Source of the DNA: Marsupella aquatica
Lineage: Eukaryota > Marchantiophyta
Direction of reading: 5' to 3'
DNA length: 64,000 nt
Assembly: GCA_973895155.1 (NCBI GenBank)
Contig: OZ316895.1
Span: 23,312,001-23,376,000 of the forward strand
Below are positions 1 through 10,545 of the stretch, one piece after another. The notes under the pieces were generated by a model, which ran no database searches, was not told where the DNA came from, and was given only the letters and a program-made list of their open reading frames with translations. Each line of letters begins with the position of its first letter. The first letter of the stretch is position 1. Both the position numbers and the translations under genes were made by a program.

Positions 1-2630
1 CCTAATAAAATAATAATAATGTACTCCAGGGTCACTTCTACTGCTCTGACTTGACAAAAATGAGTGGTTTACAGATTACTATCTACTAAAGACTGTGAAT
101 GAAGACTTTCATTGCCATCGTCATCAACAAAATACTTGATGGGGCCTCTCTAGGTAAATATATTCTTGACAAGCCCCTCACTTTTCAAATATACTTAATG
201 GGGCCCATTGTCCCTGCAACCCTTTCTCATGACCCGTGTGATTATTTTTTTCATTTTTTAATTGTAACATAGTTGCACAATTATCTAAGTCAGTCCACCA
301 AATGTACTCTCTATAAGTAATTTTGAGTGTACTCTTGCTTAGAAAATAAATATATAAGATATGTACAAAGTATTTAGCCAGTATTTAGCATTTGTCACTC
401 CCATATTTATTTTTCTTCATATTTTGAATACTTCTGCAAGGTAACTAGTACACTTGTCTCTCCCATATTTTTTTTCTTCATGTTTTGAAATACTTCTGGG
501 TAAGTAGGTTTACTCTCTTTAGTTATCCTCTCTCAAATTTTTGGAAGTATTCATACCTGAGTGAAAATATTCTCCAAAGAATAATTAGTCTTACCTAAAA
601 CTTTCTTAAAGGTGAACATAATAGTCACTGAAAATTGATCGTCGTCATTTGTGGTTGGTTAATAGCAATTCTTTGTAAACTAGTGGAGCAGACTAATAAG
701 GAGTTTGGATCTGAGCGAAAAACCAGTTTCCATGTGTCGTCCTCCTCTTACCAGTTCTGTAAAGTGGAGCAGACTAATAAGGAGTTTGGATCTGACTGAA
801 AAACCAGTTTCCATGTGTCGTCCTCGTCATGCCCATGATCTCCTCAACTGGTTGACAAATGGACAAGTTCTAGATCGAACTGGGAATTAAGTTGCCTTCC
901 TGATCGAACCGAGAATTTAGTTGGGGAATGTGCAGACTTCAAACTAAGTCGACAATAACGACAGAGACCACCCAAATTGACGCATACTTTTTCAGTGAGG
1001 TGGAATTCTGCTAATTTTCGCCACTTCAAAGACGGCTGTTCCCAGTGAAGAAACCTGAGAGGGCGAAGTCTACACTCCAAGCCAATGAATGGAGTGATAA
1101 GCCACAACTTCGTACTCGTGAACCGTAACTTCCAAGCTTGGAGACGTGCAGTCCCAGCTGTTGCGGCATCTGCTACAGTTGGCAGTCAGAGCAGTGGAAC
1201 TCAAGGCATCCATCCATGACTTATTGCGACTATATATAGAGCGGATCGATGCAGATGCATTGATTCACGAAGAGGAGTAAACAGTCAGCCCTCGAAAGTC
1301 GTAAACCGGAATGATAATTATACAGGGTTTGTTTCAGAACTGAAAGATTCACCATTACAGACTAGCTACACTAGATCAGTAGATCTTGTAGAGATCAAGT
1401 CGACCGATATTCTAGGGAAACCGAGGCTTGATGCATGTGTTAGGCTTTCTCGAATTCTCGTAGTCTTTCCCTGTTTTTCTCCATTTATTGGGTCCTTTTG
1501 GTTTGGGATCATGTCTCCCTGTTTGCCTTTCCGGTCGTTTGGCATTGTTATATAGTTAAGCCAGCAGCAGCACCTCGAACAGCACTCGAAAAGGGGCAGT
1601 TGGAAACGGGGTGTGTTTACTCCAGAAGCAACTTGGCTGGCCGTGCCCAGTTTAAAAAAGAACATGGAGTCCTGGCTCTTGACCGGCCCTGACTTTTGCT
1701 TCAATCTCGCGGGTCTACTCGGGGAAGTGCTATGGGAGCCAGAAGTTCGGGAGGCAAATTGAAGCTAGGAATAATAATTGGGGAACGCTCACAGAATCGC
1801 GATGATACAATCATGTCGACCAATGTGAGCTCACGGACGATGCAAGCAACAGTTCCTTGGCTTGAAGGCTGGGAACTTTTATTTCCTATCATCCGACGGC
1901 CAATGGTATGACAGAGAGAGCTAATGGGATCATTGGTAAGATCCTCGATAAGACCTCAGAATCGCTGAGAAATTGGCCGAATTATTGGCACACTCATTAT
2001 TTGGGGTTTGCACTTTGCGAAGCTGTGATCGCGGGCCCCCGAATAACGCTAAGATAGAGATAGATCATAGACGTTGCTGTGAGCACTGAGATTCTGCTGA
2101 ACGAGGAGGCTGCTTAGGATTCTTAGGAAAGGGAGGCGCTGTCAGGGTTGAGGACTTTGAGGAGGTAGAAGGCGACTACAGTGGTAGCTACAGTACTAGG
2201 CTTTATCCTCTAGCTATCATTCGAATTGGCGGTGAAGGCGGTGATTTCATTGTTGGGATGCGACAGTGGACTGAATAGGTTGCCTGCAAATCTTCCTGCA
2301 GTGAGAGGAGCTGCAGGAGCTTGAACCGTCCAGCTTGATGCATGATTGTGAATCTGAACGTGCATGAGAATCAGCAACACTCAGCCCCGCACTCAGCCAA
2401 CAGCTATTACGTAACTTACTGTAGGAGCCAGCAAGCTATGGGTGTCGCCTCTTTTGACTTTGTAAAATGGCTGAGCTGGTAGCAAGCTACTGTAGTTTGT
2501 TGCTTTGTCTGGGATGAATTCTCGACCTACCTCGAAAACCAATTCAATCTTGCTTTTGTTTTACGCATTATTGGTCTGGAAAAACAAAATCTTCGTCATT
2601 GAGAGATAAATTCCAATCAGTTTCTTAAAA
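1..2630. other. Intergenic, no gene recognised
   Basis: AT-rich DNA without a reading frame that I recognise. Short frames at 844-1107 (-) and 1366-1704 (-) show no family motif. The only clear structure is a tandem duplication near 683-831, listed separately. Confidence 0.6.
683..831. repeat. 81-bp tandem duplication
   Basis: Two adjacent near-identical units start at 683 and 764, each beginning with gtggagcagactaataagg. They differ at a few bases inside the shared part (for example gagcg versus gactg). The second unit is cut short. No gene is associated. Confidence 0.85.
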
Positions 2631-2639
2631 AGGACACAT

Positions 2640-3420
2640 TGTTGTGGTTTTCTTTGCTTTTCCTTTATTTTCATTTCTTTTTGGTACCAAAGAAACTCAG
2701 AACTTGTTTGATTGTGGTTTGCTTTTATTTTATTTCATTTCTTTTTGGTAACCAAAGAAAATCAGAAGTTTGATTGTGGTTTGTTTTTGTTTCACACATT
2801 GCTACTGTAACTCACTTTTGCATTTCTTTTCCTTGTTTGGTGTTTATCCTTTTTGGACCTCTTTTTCTTTCCATTCATTGTACTTTGTTTTTTCCTGGTT
2901 TATAAATTTTGGTGGAAGTTTCTCGTTACTCAATGTGAAAAACAATACAAAAATATGAAATAGGCATTTCTATCTAGTGGAAGGGAATTCCTCACTTTCA
3001 AAAAAGTCTCTTAGAATCAACGTGAAAATTATTCCCTTTGTTATTGTGGCTTTGCTTTTGTTTCACATATTGCTACAACTTTTGTCAATGTGAACACAAA
3101 ACAAATAAAATACTCTATCTTGGAGGCATTTCCCCTTTCTCAGAAAACACTCTTCAGTGTGAAAAACATTATCTCCCGCATGATCTTTGTTGTTGTGGTT
3201 TGTTCTCCCTCACACATTGCTACAACTCTCTTCAATTGTGAGAACAAACACAAAATATAAAATCATGGGGTTTTCTATCTCAAAGGCAATCCTTCTTTGT
3301 CGGAAACTCTCTTCAATGTATAAAACATTCTCCAAGTGATATGGTTTGCTTTTGTTTCACACGTTGCTATGACTCTCCTCAATGTGAAATCAAAACAAAT
3401 CAATTGGCTTACTATAGGTT
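2640..3420. repeat. Degenerate tandem repeat, about 150-280 bp units
   Basis: Four diverged units each contain a block like tgtggtttgcttttgtttcac, then cattgctac, then a 'caatgtgaa' block and an 'aaacaaa' block. The blocks start near 2770, 3045, 3195 and 3345. Spacing is irregular, so this is an old array or several copies of one element. No coding sequence is evident. Confidence 0.6.
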
Positions 3421-3586
3421 AGTTGTCTAGGGGATGAGCCTGGAACTGAAAGGTCTCAGGTCCACTCATACATTCACACACAGGGGTGTGAGGGTATATG
3501 TGTGGGTGGGATGGGTTTTGTGAGTGGTGGATGAGAGTTCTGATTATCTACTCGACCCCTGGTTGTCCACTTTGTGGCCCTGTTTC

Positions 3587-3644
<58 letters not shown>

Positions 3645-3660
3645 GGGTCCCTGTCGGATC
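3405..3660 (+). repeat. SINE-like repeat, copy 1
   Basis: The head 'ctaggggatgagcctggaac' (about 3428-3447) and the body 'gtgtgtgggtggg...gagagttctg' match copies near 10,240 and 48,520. The head resembles a tRNA-derived pol III promoter: a box A-like start, then a box B-like block about 30 bp on. Box B is clearest in copy 2 and degenerate here (aggtccactc). The tail carries a long (CT)n tract. The call rests on shared sequence among three copies plus the box B match. Confidence 0.55.
3589..3642. repeat. (CT)27 microsatellite
   Basis: Uninterrupted CT dinucleotides. The repeat creates artificial Ser-Leu or Arg-Glu frames on the two strands; these are not genes. Confidence 0.97.
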
Positions 3661-3817
3661 CATGGGGGCATGGGTTCCCTACCGGGACAACCCCATTTCT
3701 TAATAATACCAAATATCTCTGAGGGCATCCCAAAGATATTACATGAACTCAAGGCCCAATCCCTTAACCATATGAAATCCCAGGAGCCATGAGACTGATT
3801 GAGGCATTACCCGTCCC

Positions 3818-3878
3818 TCCCCCCCCCCCCCCCCAAATAAATAAATAAATTTAATAATAATAATAATAATAATAATTT
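3818..3878. repeat. Poly-C tract followed by AAT microsatellite
   Basis: A run of about 16 C is followed by (AATA)n and then (AAT)n. It lies just past the SINE-like copy 1 region. Poly-C tracts of this length recur through the window. Confidence 0.95.
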
Positions 3879-3879
3879 G

Positions 3880-6800
3880 AAATTAAAATGAAAATTAGAA
3901 ATGTTCATTCTTGAGGAGTCAATTAAAAAACCATCTTAGGAACCATGTGCAATCCAACAGATATTTTGATCTGTAATTTAGAACAAACAAATTACAAAGC
4001 CTACAAACTAAAATGGGGTGCCATAAACCCAAAATTTGAGAACAAGTTAAAATGAGGTCAATAAACATTTATCAAATTAATGGGGTACTTCAATTAGATT
4101 AGGAAGGCATGTTGTTAAGAAGTGCAATACACTAAATGAACCCCCCAGTATTCCTTCAAAGTAGGAACATCAGTGGATTGATTGGGATCGGCATCAAGGG
4201 TTGAGCATTTGTGGCTCATAAGTGTAGAGTGTGATACTACAAAGATGGGCAAAAAACTGTCATCAGGTCAGCCAGTGACTGTTATGCTCTTGGGCTAGAA
4301 CCATCCATTGTTCTCCTCTTGGTTTTCTCGTGTTGAAAATTGAATCCCTGCTGAGAACCCCTTTTGATTGTCTATTTTGCTGATTCCTGCAGCAAGCTTC
4401 AATCTCAACACTGACTACAAATGCATGGGTTCCACTTTGCTTGAAGAGAGGTCCATAGAATGACTTGACAGTAACATGTAACACCCACCACAGTTTGGCG
4501 AGGGCAGTGCTCAGGGCAGTGTGGTCTGGTAAGAGGCCGCAGAAAGCTTGCATTGCCAAGGACATCACACCCATCCTAGCAGGCTTCATCCTGTGGTTTA
4601 GTACAGAACCCAATCTTTGCATTCCCCTCTCTGTCACACAAATGAAATCATTGAAACTTGACTTGAAACAGGGCAATGAGCCTGGAATAAATCAAAATCA
4701 CTGAACATGACTTGGTGGAGGTTTTGGAATAGAGGGAAGTCTAGGCTCATTAAACTCTTTACAGACGCCCATGGAAAGTTTATTCCAAAATTCTTGGATG
4801 CACGTTCACATCAGCATGTTTTGTCACAAACAAAAATTGTTGGTTATGCAAGAAATACCAAATTTTACTTTTCATGTTTGAGGAAGGCAAAGAAAAACAG
4901 TCAGACTGTGTAATTGTAATAACAATGCATGGAAAATTGAAAAATAGCATTTCAATTAAACAAAGAAAAGGATAAAATAGGGGTGAAAGAAAATAATCTT
5001 TGGATGAGTTGTGATTGATATATCAATATTTTCTGGTAATCTGTTTCAATTTTCTATTGAATTTAAACAAATTTGACATACTGACAAATAGAAAGAAACT
5101 CTTCACTCTATCATCTACCAAGGTAACATAATAAGCTCAAGAAACTTTTGAACTTCTCTAACCAACAAAGGTAACACCATAGCTAGCTACTATGGGTAGG
5201 AGAATACCAAGAGACTCTAAGACCTTCCAACTACTATGGACAAAGTAAATTTTTACATGAACTATATGGAATGTTAAGTGTTGTATAGACATAAAGGTAC
5301 TAAGGAAAACGTTTTGCATAGAGAATTACCATGAATTTACTCCTATTTGACTTCAATGAAGTTGTGTTAACTAACACTATCACTCACTTCATTTAAATTT
5401 TTTTCTCTGACTCATCTATCTATTTCAATCTCTTTATGACTCTAATAGTTTAATAGAACAAACTTACATAATCGAGGCGGTACTCTAAGTAATTCAATTG
5501 ATTATTTTGAAGTCCCATTTTGGTGGGATGGGGGAGATATATTTTACACGGTTTCTTGACGCTCTTGAAGGACTGAAAGGGGAATGATGTCCAGGGGTAT
5601 GTCCTTACTTCTCCAATAGGGTACATGCAAGTAGATAGAGGACTTTAGACCACGTGATTATCTGAAATATAGGCAAGTACATATAGTACTTTCTGGCATG
5701 CAGCAAGTACATGGGAAGTACGATGATATCAAAAGTTTTGTTCATTATTTTGTTGCCTCTTGCAAGGGAATTTCCATTTGGGGGGATAATTTTGTCTTTT
5801 CCTCCCTGGTATTTTTCTCCTTTTCAATTCATGGGGAAGAAAGCGAAGAGTGATTGAAGGGGGGGGCGGGGCGAGGACGGAGCCAGGGAGGGAGCAAGAG
5901 GACAGAAACACAGGGTTCAGGGGAGAGAAAAGGGGAAGAAAATTTTGGAAAAATGTAGGGTGACAAACGTAATGCATTTTTTACTGCCAGAGGATTCCTA
6001 AGGGCCTGGTCAAGTCCTGAATCTATCCTTGTTGTTGACCAAATCTAGAAGATGGGGAAGATGGTAGAGTGCATTCCTTCTCTATTTCCCATGAACTAGT
6101 TTTCCACCTAGTCACACATTCCATATGGTAGTATTGAATAGTTTTCCTTACATGTAGGGAGATCTGATATCTGAAATTAATGTTAAAAATTAAATAAGGG
6201 GCATTCCTAACATCTTGTCCTTCACAATAAGACAAAATTAATCTACAGAACGACCACGAATATTCTTAGCATTCTCTCCTTCACCCATGGTGCCATAGAC
6301 CACCCGGACAAAACAAAAAAAACCTTTGTCTCCGGTGTGAATTCTTGGTGGGCAGAAGAAATTGCGGAAAGAAAACAAGTAAGGAATGTTTTTTTTCGGT
6401 TTTTGGGGAGCTGTACAAAATATTCTACATGCACGCGTGAAGAACGCCGAAAACACCAAAATAATATCAGGCGCAAGACAATCCCAAATTCCGAGAATAG
6501 AGGCGAGTAACCGAGTACCGCAAAAGCTCCTAACCGCCAAAATAGCGTCGTCATCAAAAACGGGGACAAACAATCACGTAGCGTCATCCCTTGCGGGCTT
6601 TGGTCGAGACTTGAGACTTCCCTGCTACCGGAAAGACCACACCGGGTTTCCCAAATCCCCGTGGAGTCGTAGATTCCCTCGTGTTTACCGTGCTGGAAAG
6701 TTTGAGTGCAGGAAAGCCGGGAAGCCGGAAAGTCGGGGGAAGAACAAGTATCGAATGTAACATAGCTTCGCGTTTTCCTATTGGGTCACACTTAGGGCCC

Positions 6801-7120
6801 CTTAATAATTGAAAGTCAATGTCCCCTACTGTAGTTGTAGACATTAGGGGGTCTAAATTGGTGGACATTAGTAGTGATGGGAAGGACCAAAAAACGTTGT
6901 AAATCACAAAAAATTTGGATATAAAAAATGGTCAGATGCAATGGCCATAAGTCACTAAAGAGGTTAGTAGAAAAAGAATGACATAACCCCTCTGTTCAGA
7001 GGGTTTCAAAACTCTGGACTTTGGTATGTGACCAAAATCTATTATCTGTAAGTATGAAGCTCTGAAACGCCCTATAATTGGCTCAATGACCCAAAAGCTG
7101 TTGGGCCTCGTTTGAAAATA
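3880..7120. other. Intergenic, no gene recognised
   Basis: No recognised gene. The longest frame, 4263-4676 (-, up to 137 codons), has no family signature that I know and no clear splice partners. The stretch 6340-6770 is richer in G+C and CpG than its flanks and is open in several frames; it could be an old coding or regulatory remnant. Part of 4800-4920 weakly resembles 35,200-35,320 (shared 'ttatgcaagaaa' and 'gaggcaaggcaaagaaa' type blocks). Confidence 0.5.
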
Positions 7121-7129
7121 AATTACCTG

Positions 7130-7510
7130 CAGGCAAAAGCTATATTGGGGTGGCTCAGTCTACAAAAGCCTGGAACACATTGTTTGTTTTCCCTTCTTCA
7201 AGTTTAAGTCCTGATAGTTGAATGGATTCCCTAATGGATTGCTGCAATTGGCTTTACAAAAACTTGGGGCAAATTTACAAGAGGCTGGGGCACAATGTTT
7301 TCCCTTCAAGATTAAATCTAAATACTCCAATGAGTGCAAATTGTTCTAGTTCCTTGGTTTTACAAGAACTTGGGGGCTACTTTAGTCCAGGTTGTGGCAC
7401 ATTGATTTTTTTCCTCCACGATCAAATGTAGAGTAGTCTATTGATCCTGTTGTTGATTGGAAATTGCTCTTGTTGACTTTACAAGAACTTGGGGGCCCAT
7501 TCAGGATGGT
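7130..7510. repeat. Degenerate tandem repeat, about 120-130 bp
   Basis: Three or four units each carry 'tttacaagaacttgggg' or a close variant (near 7250, 7360 and 7478), followed by a 'cacaatg/cacattg' block and a 'tcaagattaaa/tcaaatg' block. No gene is present. Confidence 0.6.
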
Positions 7511-7584
7511 GATGACCAATCTGAGTAGCAAATAAATTTCAATGTGGAATGTTGATTATGTCTAGAATTGTAGATCACCCCAGA

Positions 7585-8270
7585 AGTATTGAACAAAGAC
7601 AACATTCACAACGACAAGCCTATCATTATCCAATGCACAAGTAATCGACATAGAGAAATATACATGATGTGGTTCATCTCAGTTGAGGCTACGTCAACGG
7701 GAACACACAAGAGCTTTACTACACTCTTGGCCCTTCGGCCATACCAAGTCTCTACAATACAAGATCTCTCTATCTTTTAACAAGCTCCGTAACAATAAGC
7801 CTGAGTTCCCTCTATTCAAGCAAACCTTGAGTTCCCTCATAACTAAGTGGTAGCCTAATACATAGGAATGAGCAAGAGCAAATATCATTAATTACACATT
7901 GAAATAATATTAAAAACCTTACTTGAATCCCGACTTGAATTGTGATGCAATTGCAAAACCTGCAAAATGTCACAATGTCTAGAAAAACCCCAAGAAAAAC
8001 TTTCCAAATGAATCACTTTGGTAAAGGCGTCAGCTGGGTTGAGCTACCGTCAATCTTGACTAGCTCAAACAAATTATCAACATAGTCTGCCTGATAAAAT
8101 GATACCTGATCATATGAGCCTGAGTTCTCTCTATCTAAGCAAACCCCATTTTGAATACAGTGTGCAACATGACTAACCTAACCAAGTCCACGACCCTAAC
8201 CACGGTTAGAGATGTAACCTAGACCTAAGAATAAATGCCTCACAAGAAGTGGTGCACAACAATTCTGAAC
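7585..8270 (+). mobile_element. LTR-like fragment (family shared with about 29.9 kb and 14.5 kb)
   Basis: The stretch 7665-7800 (gtggttcatctcagttgagg, then a 'ctacgtcaacgggaacacac' block and 'cccttcggccata') matches the reverse complement of about 29,870-30,030 and, more weakly, the solo LTR at 14,530. A 'gtggttca...acgtccacggg' block is familiar from plant LTR retrotransposon LTRs. The block near 8170-8250 (aacctaac...ggttag...gtaacc) also matches the end of the other copies. Ends and target duplication were not found. Confidence 0.5.
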
Positions 8271-10230
8271 TTTTGCTCACTAATTCAAGTGATTTGGATT
8301 TCTAAAATTTCAATAAAAAAAACCATTTGTATGGAGTCTAAGTATGTTTAGAACAAGAAAGCATACAAGAAAGTGGACCTTCAGTTGGCTTTGGCGGAAT
8401 ATGTTCACAATTGCATGCCCCCACGATTTATAAAGCCACCTGTAGTTGTATGTAAGTTCAGAGTCAAATTAATTAATTAAACTACATTGGCACCCAATGC
8501 AAAAATGTGACATTCCAAAACTGGTAGGCTGGAAAAATATGCTTTCTCTTTGGAGTATTAAAATTAAATTTCGTACACTGGACTTATCTGTAACTCATTA
8601 CTTTATCGGTGCTTCTCTCCAAAAAAGAATTGACATTGATTTGGTTGCCAAAAAGTTTTGATGATAGTTTAAAATCTATTTGAAATCTTAATATTTTCCC
8701 ACTAGATAGGACATATGCAAAAGTTATAATGGACCTCAACTTATGCCACTAGGCAGGACACATGCAAAAGTTTGAATTGACTTGAGCAATCTTTTGCCTT
8801 GCAAGAGGGCAAAAAAGGTTAGAATGGATGAGATTGACAATAGTTTGGTGGGTTTGTTGGCTTGGCGTCTAGATTCCTTCAAACCTGCCAGTAAAGTTGT
8901 AATGTCAGTCCTAACCGTCAGTCAGGGTGCTTGGTGCTTTACAAGAAGTGGGGGATAGTAGTGACTTATTTAATCAAAACAAACCAGAGAGGGTCCCTTC
9001 TTTTCTCAAGCTAGACTCTATTGAAAGGGAGTTCAATAAATGCCAATCCAATCCAATAATGTGCCCAACGTTCCTACAAGGAGCAAAGCGATAAAAGCGG
9101 ACCGAGTGCTGCCTTTGAAGTTGGGGAAAATGTTTGGCTGTGTCTTTTGCCTCACTAGATTAACTCTAATCTACCACAAAAGTTTGCTGCACCTGAAGGC
9201 ATGTGGGTCCGAATCACATGATTGCTAAGGCCCATAAGGATCCGACAACCTTGCTTATATTGGAATTGCCTCTTTAAGGATTGGCATTCAATCGCCTCAA
9301 GAAGTTTGACAGGACAATAACCCCAAAAAGGGTGCAAGTTCTACCTTTCAGCCTAAGTGCTCGGTGTCTCCCAAGCTAAGCGTTTTTACTGGATGAGACA
9401 GTAAAAGTCCCGGCATCCACAACATATTTCCCATTTTAAGGACAGTACCCTTAGCTTGAGAAATGGGAAATATGTTGAGAAGTCCCTGCAATCACAACTC
9501 AGGCATCCTTCATAGAGGTGAAGCATCCATTGAAACTTGTTTATCATATTTGACCATTTTTCCACTCCTCATTCAGCAACAATCTCAGAAAAACCTCAAA
9601 ATTTGTGAGATAACAGAGTGGACAACAAAGAACATGCTGAAAAATTTTGTGCTCAAACATAGATCCAAAGTTGTCCAAATAAATGTAACCAATGCACAAA
9701 TCTGCCAAAACCCGCCATGTTACAGTTGGACCCGGTTCTTTTCAATAGTGAGATGTCCTTCCAATAGCAACCGGTTAGTTTGAATTTCAGGGGTGTAAAG
9801 TGAGGAAGCATGTGACACAGTCCATGGGGATGGGCAAAACAAGCCCCTGGCTTGGTCCATCCGGGCTTAATTTTCTGAAAATTGTCCTTTGCTTGCACTA
9901 ACAGTAGTAAAGATAGAAATATCTTAGGCTTTTAAGTGCTTTAAGGTCCTAACCAGATTGAGCATTATGGCATACAATGTTCTGTAAAGTTGACTTTACT
10001 ATTGAAGAAATATTGAAGGAAAGCCAGATTATTAGTCTTAAGATCTTGCTTGGTACAGATTTTCTAGTGGACTACCCATGGCCGCAATCATTCTCCCCCT
10101 CCCTACCTTGGATCATCACACCAAGGTAAGGTGGCTTTACAAGACTGCACTTGTGACTTTTTTCCCCACCAAATCAGAACTGGTGCGCCTTGTTCTCAAT
10201 CCATACCAAAATCTTTTGAAAATAAGTTCA
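8270..10230. other. Intergenic, no gene recognised
   Basis: No recognisable coding sequence. A short inverted pair lies at 9427-9437 and 9462-9472 (acatatttccc / gggaaatatgt). Remaining frames are short and without motif. Confidence 0.5.
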
Positions 10231-10237
10231 AACACTG

Positions 10238-10545
10238 GCTTTGGTCAATTGGCCAGGGGATGAGCCTAGAACGGAGAGGTCCTAGGTTCAATCCCCCCTC
10301 CACAACCTCCCCCCCCCCCCCCCCCCCCCCCTCTCCACATGCAAGGGTTGTGAAGGGTGAGGGTGAGTGAGTGTGTGTGTGGTAGTAATGGGAGTTCTGG
10401 TTTGTCCTCAGCCAGGGGCTGGTCTGTTTTGGGGCTCTGGTCCTAGTGTCCTACCCTCTCTCCTTCCTGGGTATGACCCCCATTGTCAGCTACCCTACAG
10501 ATGTGCATGCTCCACATGATGGTCTATCCTCTGTTGGATGGGTCA
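10238..10545 (+). repeat. SINE-like repeat, copy 2
   Basis: This is the best-preserved copy. The head is 'ggggatgagcctagaacgg', followed by 'ggttcaatccc' at 10285-10295, a close match to the tRNA box B consensus GGTTCGANTCC. Then come a long poly-C tract, 'cacatgcaagggttgtg', a GT-rich stretch, 'atgggagttctgg' and a tail with 'tctgttggatgggtc'. The tail is shared with copy 3, so element length is about 300 bp. Pol III transcription is inferred from box B only. Confidence 0.62.

Noticed and set aside
3548-3733. Frames with long Ser-Leu or Arg-Glu runs
   Set aside because: They are read-through of the (CT)27 microsatellite; there is no coding sequence on either side.
4263-4676. 137-codon minus-strand frame in the first 5 kb
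   Set aside because: No motif, no splice partners and no recognisable family; mentioned only within the intergenic entry.
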